A DNA stretch of 64,000 bases from Nocardioides sp. Root682 (GTDB lineage: Bacteria > Actinomycetota > Actinomycetes > Propionibacteriales > Nocardioidaceae): contig NZ_LMHJ01000003.1 of NCBI RefSeq assembly GCF_001427795.1, positions 426,204-490,203 on the forward strand. The letters are read 5' to 3'. Positions within the stretch are counted from its first letter, which is position 1. The number at the start of each line of letters is the position of its first letter. A program made the translations under genes and the position numbers. This document shows positions 57,679 to 64,000 of the stretch, piece after piece. The notes under the pieces were generated by a model, which saw nothing but the letters and a program-made list of their open reading frames with translations, had not been told where the DNA came from and ran no database searches.

Positions 57679-59157
57679 ATGAGCGCGATTCCAGTCGTTG
57701 ATGTGTTCGCGGGTCCCGGCGGCCTGAATGAAGGCTTCTCGTCCCTACTCAACAGTGACAGTTCGCCGATCTTCGAGGCCGTCGCCTCCTTCGAGATGGA
57801 CCCTTGGGCCTGTCGCACACTGAGACTGCGTGCTGCCCTTCGCCACCATCGAAGAGAGTTCGGCGCGAACCCCGCCGTCTACTACGACTTCCTTCGAGGC
57901 ACAGTTGACCAAGCGGGTCTCGAGACCAGTCCTGCGCTCGAGGTCGCGTTCAAGCATGCGTGGGACGAGATCAGAGAGATGGCGTTGGGTCCGGACACCC
58001 GGGCGGAGTCCAACAGCCAGATCAAGGCTGCCCTAGAGGCGCGCGGCACGGGTGAACCGTGGATCTTGATTGGAGGTCCACCGTGCCAAGCCTATTCGCT
58101 CGCGGGACGGTCGCGCCGCAAGGCTGACCCGACTTTCGCGGGCGATCACAAGCACGTTCTGTATCGGGAGTACCTCGCGATCATCGAGGAGTTCCGCCCG
58201 ACGGTATTCGTCATGGAGAACGTCAAGGGCATGCTGAGCTCGCAGCACTCTGGCGGCGGCATTTTCCGAACCATCCGCGATGACTTGGCGGCGGCCGGGA
58301 ATGGGTACGACATCCGATCCTTCGTCGTGCCGGACGATGACCCGAAGCCATCGGACTTCATCATCAGGACCGAGCGGTACGGCATCCCGCAGCGACGCCA
58401 CCGGGTGATCCTGCTGGGCATCCAACGAGAATCGGGACTGCGGACGCCGGGACAACTCGATACACGTCCGACGACGACAGTCCTGGACGCCATCGGCGAC
58501 CTGCCTGGAATCAGGTCGATGGTGAGCCCCCGCGGCTCCGACTCCGAGACTGCGTGGCGATTGGCCCGCGACGCGGCGTGGCTTCTCGCGGGGAAGAAGG
58601 GCGGTCGAGCCGCGAGGCTTCCGGCTGTCGGCGCGCCCTTCGTTGACGGCTACGTCCCTGCGCTTCAGGGCCATCTCCGTGACTGGCTGGTCGACGACGA
58701 AATCGGGGGGGTGGCATTGCATGAAAGCCGCGCCCACATGGAATCGGACCTCAAGCGTTACGGATACCTGGCAGTGATGGCTGAGCGAGGGAAGAGGCCC
58801 AAACTGGGTGACCTACCTGATGCCTTGGTGCCTAACCACAAGAACGCGCGCAATGCGGATGCGCCCTTCACGGACAGATTCCGCGTCCAGATCCGGGATG
58901 AGTCGAGTACGACAGTCGTGTCGCACATCTCCAAGGACGGCCACTACTACATCCACTATGACCCGACGCAGATGCGAAGCCTCAGCGTTCGCGAAGCCGC
59001 GCGCCTCCAGACCTTTCCTGACGACTACTTCTTCGTGGGTGGGCGGACGCAGCAGTACCACCAAGTTGGGAACGCCGTGCCTCCTCTGTTGGCGCGCCAA
59101 CTGGGCGAGATCGTCGCAGACATGTTCGGCATCAAGCCTGCCGCAGGACGACTCTAG
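57679..59157 (+). CDS. dcm: DNA (cytosine-5-)-methyltransferase
   Basis: A 492-aa C5 cytosine methyltransferase. Motif I is VVDVFAGPGGLNEGF, IV carries the catalytic Cys136 in GGPPCQAYSLAG, VI is VFVMENVKGM (Glu180-Asn181-Val182), VIII is IPQRRHRVILLG, and IX-X are REAARLQTFPDDYFF and YHQVGNAVPP. The variable region between VIII and IX, about residues 265-420, would set the target sequence, which cannot be read. It is followed after eight bases by the Vsr gene, the usual partner that repairs deaminated 5-methylcytosine. Codon use has more A/T at third positions than nrdJ, a sign of transfer. Confidence 0.95.
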   Translation: MSAIPVVDVFAGPGGLNEGFSSLLNSDSSPIFEAVASFEMDPWACRTLRLRAALRHHRREFGANPAVYYDFLRGTVDQAGLETSPALEVAFKHAWDEIREMALGPDTRAESNSQIKAALEARGTGEPWILIGGPPCQAYSLAGRSRRKADPTFAGDHKHVLYREYLAIIEEFRPTVFVMENVKGMLSSQHSGGGIFRTIRDDLAAAGNGYDIRSFVVPDDDPKPSDFIIRTERYGIPQRRHRVILLGIQRESGLRTPGQLDTRPTTTVLDAIGDLPGIRSMVSPRGSDSETAWRLARDAAWLLAGKKGGRAARLPAVGAPFVDGYVPALQGHLRDWLVDDEIGGVALHESRAHMESDLKRYGYLAVMAERGKRPKLGDLPDALVPNHKNARNADAPFTDRFRVQIRDESSTTVVSHISKDGHYYIHYDPTQMRSLSVREAARLQTFPDDYFFVGGRTQQYHQVGNAVPPLLARQLGEIVADMFGIKPAAGRL

Positions 59158-59165
59158 GATCGTCA

Positions 59166-59576
59166 ATGGATCGGAGCGAACCGACGGAGCATGTTCGGTC
59201 GCGCATGCAGGCTCAGTTGCGCGCAGGCACGCAGCCGGAGCTCGCTCTCAGACGAGAGTTGTATCGCCGTGGCCTTCGATACCGGCTGGGCACCAAGGTT
59301 CCGGGGCGTCCTCGCCGGACGATCGATATTGCATTCCCTCGTCAACGGGTCGCTGTGTTCGTTGACGGATGCTTCTGGCACCAGTGCCCGGTGCACTCGG
59401 TCGCAGTCAAGAACAACGGGGCATGGTGGCGTCAGAAACTGGCTGCGAACGTGGCGCGCGACGGCACGACCAACGCCTCGCTTGAGGCAAGCGGTTGGGT
59501 GGTCTTGCGATTCTGGGAGCACGAGCTAGCAACTGAGGCAGCAGATGTTGTGGAGTCGGTCCTGCGTGGGCAGTAG
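59166..59576 (+). CDS. vsr: very short patch repair endonuclease Vsr
   Basis: A 136-aa DNA mismatch nicking enzyme that cuts next to T:G mismatches formed by deamination of 5-methylcytosine. Conserved blocks: RSRMQAQLRAGTQPELALRR, the catalytic Asp54 in RRTIDIAFP, VAVFVDGCFWHQCP (zinc/active-site His and Cys) and the Trp/Glu end SGWVVLRFWEHEL. Length is typical. Directly follows dcm, so the two are one functional unit. A 158-base gap with no recognised element follows (59577-59734). Confidence 0.94.
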   Translation: MDRSEPTEHVRSRMQAQLRAGTQPELALRRELYRRGLRYRLGTKVPGRPRRTIDIAFPRQRVAVFVDGCFWHQCPVHSVAVKNNGAWWRQKLAANVARDGTTNASLEASGWVVLRFWEHELATEAADVVESVLRGQ

Positions 59577-59734
59577 GCACTTTCGGGGAATGGCAGGCCT
59601 CGTTCGTTGCAGGTTGCAATAGGAAGTTCTCGGACTTCCCGCGCTTCCATCGTTGACTTGGCAATATGGCTTCGAGAGTCGCGGAGACGCGCTCGGATCA
59701 CGCCACGGCCTCGACTTCCCGGGAGACACGTCAT

Positions 59735-62371
59735 ATGGATACGGCATTCGCCTATCAGCAGTTGGTGATGCTGATGCATCAGCACAACATCAGCGTCCAT
59801 GAGGCCGCACGTCGGTTCGCCAAGGGGATGGGCGTGCAGTTGGAGGAGCTTCAACCTGCCATCGCCTTCTTCGAACAGAAGGCTGCGCAGGCAGCGATTC
59901 TCAATGATCCACCTGGGGTGGGCGTCGGCGGAGTCATCGCCGAGGCGAAGGTCGCTCCGTGGTACGCCGGGCCACAGGACGGCGATCCAGGATGGACCAA
60001 GGTTCGGGCGCGGCTTGTAGCAACTGGCATGGGCTCGGTCATAGACGAGATCGATGACGCTTCGACCAAGGTCGTTGCGCAGCTCGCCAACCCCGCGTTG
60101 GAGGGCCTGTCCAAGAAGGGATTGGTCATTGGATATGTGCAGTCTGGTAAGACTGCCAACTACACGTCGGTGATCGCCAAAGCTTCGGACGCGGGGTACC
60201 GCTTGGTGATCGTTCTCTCAGGGACGTTCGAGAATCTTCGGGAACAGACCCAGACTCGGTTGGAGCAGGATCTGGTCGACCACACGTGGTCGACTCTGAC
60301 GAAGCCAGACTCCGACTTCCTTGGACATGTGCAAGGTGCTGCGCTGCTTGGGCACGGAGTGCGAACCCTCATGGTGGTGAAGAAGAACGCATCACGGCTT
60401 CGTCGTTTGCGCCGTTGGCTGGCGGATATCCCGGAGGACATTCGCCGCCGGACTCCGATCTTGCTGCTCGATGACGAGGCAGATCAAGCAACGCCGAACT
60501 CGCCAACGCGGGCGAACCAGATCACCGCGATCAATGGGTGCATTCGGGACATTTGGAAAGAGATCCCCAGCGGTACTTACGTCGGATACACAGCAACGCC
60601 CTTCGCGAACGTGTTCATGGATCCGAGCGACGACGACGAGATGTACCCGGCTGACTTCATCCTGAGTTTGCCGCGACCGGCTGCGTACTTCGGAGCAGAG
60701 CGACTGTTCGGCCGGGAATCGCTGGGTGCAGATGACGAGCCTGATGACGGGCTGGACATGGTCCGCATGGTCACGGACGACGAGGCCAATCAGCTTCGAG
60801 CGCCGAGCAAGCTGGCGGATCGCCTCGACTTCGACCCTGAGTCTCCTGACTCACTCGTGGACGCGTTGAGGTGGTTCGTATTGGCGACGGCAGTTCGGCG
60901 AGCTCGCGGGCAGGCCAACAAGCACTCTTCGATGCTCATTCACACAACGCAATACATCGATCCCCATTTTGCAATGCAGGGCAGAGTGGAGGTGCTTCTT
61001 GGGAGGTGGGCGAGCAACATTGAATCGTTGCGGCCCGAGTTCGAGCAGGCTTGGGTCGAAGAGGCGACGCGGGCAAGCGACGTTGCTTCAGTGCCCCTTC
61101 CTTCGTGGGAGGACGTGTGGAGAGAGGTTCCAGCAACGGTGTCCGCCGTTCGCGTGATCGTCGACAACGGAAGGTCCCAGGACCGTCTCGACTACAACCG
61201 AAAGGCCGCGGATGGGTCGCCTATCGCAGAGACAGTTGTTGCGATCGGAGGCGGCACTTTGTCGCGGGGCCTCACTCTCGAAGGGCTGGTCGTTTCGTAC
61301 TTCAGCCGCAGTTCGAACTCGTACGACACGCTGCTGCAGATGGGCCGATGGTTTGGGTTTCGTGTCGGGTACGAGGACCTGCCACGAATCTGGATGACGG
61401 CAGGACTTCGGGAAGACTTCCGCTTTCTCGCCCAAGTCGAACAGGAGATCCGCAACGACATCACGCACATGGAAGTTGAGAATGTCACTCCTCGACAGTT
61501 GGGATTGCGAGTCCGCGCTCACCCGGGGCGGCTGGAGATCGTCGCTCGAAACCGCATGCGATTCGTCCAGCAGGTTCGTGTGTCCTACTCGGCCCAGCGT
61601 CATCAGACCATCTGGCTCACGGAGAAGGATGGCGACGTTGTCGAGCAGAACCTCGAGGCTGCGCGGTCACTCGTTGCCGCGTCTCTAGCGACTGGGGACG
61701 CATCTCGAGTTGGACGCCGCCAGAGGTGGGCTTTGCCTGCCGTGTCCTCTGCAACTGTCGCGGAGTTCGTCCGCTCCTACTCGTTCCATGAGAATCAACG
61801 GCGAATGAATGCGGCTCAGATGTCGAAGTGGATCGATTCATTCGCGCAGGACTGTTTGTGGAACGTGGTCGTCGTCGGCAGTGGAAAGCAGGTCGTCCGC
61901 AACGGAAGCCCTCATGACTTGGGTACCACCGACTTGGGTCTTGAAATTGCGATCCCCAACAATAACCGGGCGCCTCTGAAAGAACCGGCTGGACCGAATG
62001 CAAACATCAAGGCGTTGCTCTCGCACGAAGATTGGTTCGCGGACCTTGATCCGGCTCTGGTGGCGGTCGAAACGTCGGATCCCGCATCAATTCGACGAAA
62101 GCTGGCTCCGCAGACGGGCTTGGTTCTTCTCCTTCCGATCAGTGCCGCCTCGGTTCCGCAGGGAAAGGCCATAAAGCTTGACAGTCGGCGTGAAATGGAC
62201 GCCGTTAGCGGACTGGTCGGGGTCGGGATCATTTTCCCCGAGGTTGGTGACGCCGGTGTAGCCGGTGACGGAGATTTCTTCGCGGTGGTGCCGGATTGGG
62301 AGCCCGAAGCGCTCGACGAAGAGGACGACGAGATTGTGCTCGATGAACTGTCCGAGGAGATCGCAGAATGA
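59735..62371 (+). CDS. Z1-domain superfamily II helicase-like ATPase
   Basis: An 878-aa protein of the Z1 family, found in DNA modification and defence clusters. Helicase-type motifs from the chosen ATG: I, VIGYVQSGKTANYTSV (residues 131-146); II, LLLDDEADQ (243-251, a DEAD/DExx variant); III, GYTATPFANVF (284-294); and later AIGGGTLSRGLTLEGLVVSY and LLQMGRWFGFR, equivalent to motifs IV-VI. The C-terminal 50 residues are very acidic. ATG at 59735 is chosen for a GGGAG-like site upstream; an ATG 23 codons earlier is possible. Its stop overlaps the next start (ATGA). It probably moves along or remodels DNA for the nuclease partner. Confidence 0.92.
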   Translation: MDTAFAYQQLVMLMHQHNISVHEAARRFAKGMGVQLEELQPAIAFFEQKAAQAAILNDPPGVGVGGVIAEAKVAPWYAGPQDGDPGWTKVRARLVATGMGSVIDEIDDASTKVVAQLANPALEGLSKKGLVIGYVQSGKTANYTSVIAKASDAGYRLVIVLSGTFENLREQTQTRLEQDLVDHTWSTLTKPDSDFLGHVQGAALLGHGVRTLMVVKKNASRLRRLRRWLADIPEDIRRRTPILLLDDEADQATPNSPTRANQITAINGCIRDIWKEIPSGTYVGYTATPFANVFMDPSDDDEMYPADFILSLPRPAAYFGAERLFGRESLGADDEPDDGLDMVRMVTDDEANQLRAPSKLADRLDFDPESPDSLVDALRWFVLATAVRRARGQANKHSSMLIHTTQYIDPHFAMQGRVEVLLGRWASNIESLRPEFEQAWVEEATRASDVASVPLPSWEDVWREVPATVSAVRVIVDNGRSQDRLDYNRKAADGSPIAETVVAIGGGTLSRGLTLEGLVVSYFSRSSNSYDTLLQMGRWFGFRVGYEDLPRIWMTAGLREDFRFLAQVEQEIRNDITHMEVENVTPRQLGLRVRAHPGRLEIVARNRMRFVQQVRVSYSAQRHQTIWLTEKDGDVVEQNLEAARSLVAASLATGDASRVGRRQRWALPAVSSATVAEFVRSYSFHENQRRMNAAQMSKWIDSFAQDCLWNVVVVGSGKQVVRNGSPHDLGTTDLGLEIAIPNNNRAPLKEPAGPNANIKALLSHEDWFADLDPALVAVETSDPASIRRKLAPQTGLVLLLPISAASVPQGKAIKLDSRREMDAVSGLVGVGIIFPEVGDAGVAGDGDFFAVVPDWEPEALDEEDDEIVLDELSEEIAE

Positions 62372-63369
62372 TCGGCATCGGAGCTGAGTTCGTCCTCTTG
62401 GATGCGAACAAAGAGAAAGTGATTTCCGGCCAGATGAAGACCCGCGATCTCGATCAGAAGGTCGGAGGCAAGGCCATCCGGCTCGCTGTCGATCACTTGG
62501 GACAGAGGCACCTGCTCGTGCCGACCGCGGGTTGCAAGGTTAAGCCGGACCACTCCGCTGCTGGCGTGGCGTTGGCTGGCCACGCGATGATGGACGGTGG
62601 CACGCTACTGAACTTCGTCGACGTCCACTGCCACCTGCCGCATCTCAATGGCGTGTTTGAGCGCATGGTCGACGACATCGTCGAACGTCTGGCAAGTGGC
62701 CCCGAAAACCCACCGTCCACCTGTCGAACGGTCGTCGCTGAGTGGAAGGAACTGCTGAAGTCAGCGGGCCTTCCCATCGGGCGTGAGAAAGTCGAGGGGA
62801 TCGTGGGCGAGTTGACCATGTTGAAGCTGATCCTCGGGGCCGATCCTGTTGCCGCCGTTGAGACCTGGAAAGGTCCGGCCGGGGGCCTGCATGACTTCGT
62901 TGCGGGTCTCCGCCACCTCGAAGTGAAGGCGACGGCTTCCTTGGACGGGAAGGTGGTGTCAATCAGCAACTTAGATCAACTTGACCCAGGACCTCACGAA
63001 CTCTGGCTGGGAGTCATTCACTTGGTGGAGGATACGGAGGCGCCCAGCATTGACATCCTCGTGGACGAACTAACTTCGCTGGGGGTGCCGAAGGCCACGC
63101 TTGTGGCGAAGATTCACCAAGCTGGGTACGTCGTCGGCAGCGCAGCGGACAGAGATTTTAGATTTGGCGTCAAGTCCGTGCGGATCTGGAATGTTGGGAC
63201 TGAGTTTCCTGGACTGCGGCGTAGTCACATTGATCCCCGCCATCTGAACGGGGTGGGCAGGGTGCGTTACGAGCTGAATCTCGATACCGCGCCAGAAGGC
63301 ATTCATGCAGACCAAGTTGACGCGCAGCTTGCGCAATGGGTGTCTGAAGGAGCCAACGTTGATGGATGA
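62368..63369 (+). CDS. PD-(D/E)XK nuclease-like protein (DUF4420 type)
   Basis: A 333-aa protein of the DUF4420 PD-(D/E)XK family. Candidate active site: Glu148 in IVGELTMLKL, Asp176 in GLHDFVAG, and Glu185-x-Lys187 in HLEVKATAS, which fits the restriction-endonuclease fold. The N-terminal half is beta-rich, with FVDVHCHLPHLNGVF. Its ATG overlaps the Z1 stop, and its stop overlaps the GHKL start by eight bases, so the three make a tightly coupled unit. Predicted role: the DNA-cleaving arm of the system; not shown directly. Confidence 0.88.
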   Translation: MIGIGAEFVLLDANKEKVISGQMKTRDLDQKVGGKAIRLAVDHLGQRHLLVPTAGCKVKPDHSAAGVALAGHAMMDGGTLLNFVDVHCHLPHLNGVFERMVDDIVERLASGPENPPSTCRTVVAEWKELLKSAGLPIGREKVEGIVGELTMLKLILGADPVAAVETWKGPAGGLHDFVAGLRHLEVKATASLDGKVVSISNLDQLDPGPHELWLGVIHLVEDTEAPSIDILVDELTSLGVPKATLVAKIHQAGYVVGSAADRDFRFGVKSVRIWNVGTEFPGLRRSHIDPRHLNGVGRVRYELNLDTAPEGIHADQVDAQLAQWVSEGANVDG

Positions 63370-64000
63370 GGCGTCCCCGCTCGACTGGTTTCCCAAGCGA
63401 TTCGCAGAGGGTGACATCGATGGAGCTGGAGCCCGCCGGTTGCTCGGGGTGCCCAACATTTCAACCACTGAAGTACTTGTTCGGGAAACAGCGCAAAACA
63501 GCTGGGACGCTCGTCGACCTGGCGCTGTTGTCGACTTCAACGTCACGCTTCGCCGTCTTGGAGAGGCAGCTGTTGGAACCCTTCGCGATGTGGTTTTCGC
63601 GGAAGGATCTGACTCCACAGACATTGACAAGCTGTTGACGGGACACTCAATCCGCGTGCTTGAGATATCGGACCGGGGGACGGTTGGACTTGACGGCCCG
63701 GTGAGGGCTGATCTTGCGTTCGGGGAAGGGGAATCTCGAAATTTTGCGAACCTGATCCTCAACTTGGGTGCACCCAGGGACGTGCACTTGGGTGGCGGAA
63801 CCTACGGCTTTGGTAAGACGATCGCATACGTCGTGAGCAAGGTCTCCACGGTAATCTTCTGGACGAGATGTCATACAGCTCATGGCGTTGAGGATCGCCT
63901 GATTGCCTCGGCTATTGGCGACGCGTTTGACTTGGACGGCTACCGCTACACGGGTCGTCATTGGTGGGGGATCTTGGTGGACGATCGCGTCGAACCGATT
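63362..64000 (+). CDS. GHKL-superfamily (MutL-like) ATPase, N-terminal part (runs off window)
   Basis: The first 213 residues of a larger protein; the frame is open to the window end. Motifs of the GHKL (Hsp90/MutL/histidine kinase) fold: N-box VLVRETAQNSWDAR (Glu42, Asn46, Asp49), G1-like LEISDRGTVGLDGP (Asp104, Gly106) and G2-like GGGTYGFGKTIAY (144-156). This is a MutL-like ATPase, not a sensor kinase, as no transmembrane or dimerisation-histidine segment precedes it. ATG at 63362 overlaps the nuclease gene. Its codon use is A/T-rich for the window. Remaining domains and later genes lie beyond base 64000. Confidence 0.9.
   Translation, partial: MDEASPLDWFPKRFAEGDIDGAGARRLLGVPNISTTEVLVRETAQNSWDARRPGAVVDFNVTLRRLGEAAVGTLRDVVFAEGSDSTDIDKLLTGHSIRVLEISDRGTVGLDGPVRADLAFGEGESRNFANLILNLGAPRDVHLGGGTYGFGKTIAYVVSKVSTVIFWTRCHTAHGVEDRLIASAIGDAFDLDGYRYTGRHWWGILVDDRVEPI

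Noticed and set aside
57679..59576. Classical two-gene type II restriction-modification system
   Set aside because: A methylase and Vsr are present, but no simple type II endonuclease is next to them. The nuclease-like gene is DUF4420-type and coupled to Z1 and GHKL genes.

Overview
This is a GC-rich chromosomal segment of an actinobacterium. Several things point to Actinomycetota, most likely Nocardioidaceae (Nocardioides-like): heavy C/G use at third codon positions, many GTG starts, and stop-start overlaps of the ATGA/GTGA/TGATG type. Actinobacterial gene sets are also present: rpfB-rsmA-ispE-ABC-F, gluABCD, lexA with a divergent LysM gene then nrdR-nrdJ, an O-mannosyltransferase beside rsmI, and a DosR-like regulator. 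The genus is inferred, not proven. No rRNA or tRNA gene, CRISPR array, insertion sequence or integrase was seen. No gap between genes exceeds 300 bases.

Layout. 1-3.1 kb: a truncated DosR-like response regulator, a SigB/F-type sigma factor and a CDGSH iron-sulfur protein coupled to a haem-oxygenase-like iron oxidase. 3.2-6.5 kb: an operon with a methyltransferase (apparent frameshift), an acidic peptide, a lipoprotein, a divergent NRAMP-related transporter and a PRC-barrel-like protein. 6.5-17 kb: protein O-mannosyltransferase, rsmI, an alpha/beta hydrolase, tatD, a MOSC protein, then rpfB, rsmA, ispE and an ABC-F ATPase. 17-23.5 kb: a MarR-regulated hydrolase/tam/VOC operon (VOC gene frameshifted), a tandem-repeat coiled-coil membrane protein and an ECF sigma factor fused to its own membrane domain. 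23.5-31 kb: a glutamate-type ABC importer, miaB, a NUDIX hydrolase, an Rv0909-type antitoxin and miaA. 31-37 kb: a coupled acyl-CoA synthetase/DUF3556/FAD oxidoreductase operon with a divergent PucR-type regulator. 37-50 kb: gamma-glutamyltransferase, PPOX protein, dapF, SDR, PhoD, VWA protein, hflX, SGNH hydrolase and a DinG-type helicase. 50-57.5 kb: a secreted metalloprotease, lexA, the LysM protein, nrdR and the B12-dependent ribonucleotide reductase.

The last 6.3 kb (57.68 kb to the edge) differs: more A/T in third codon positions, and a compact run of a C5 cytosine methyltransferase, Vsr endonuclease, Z1-domain helicase-like ATPase, PD-(D/E)XK nuclease-like protein and a GHKL (MutL-like) ATPase cut off by the window end. 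The last three overlap one another. This is a multi-component DNA modification/restriction system and the best candidate for an under-described system here.

A second theme is a family of short REP-like palindromes scattered through the core genome. Two 48-bp copies 49 kb apart differ at one base. Others sit in frame inside conserved genes (ABC-F, dinG-like, nrdJ), and one supplies a stop codon. Regulatory sites visible by eye include three SOS boxes between lexA and the LysM gene, two NrdR boxes 31 bp apart before nrdR, a MarR-type operator, and TTACTCACGAGTAA before the DUF4442 gene.
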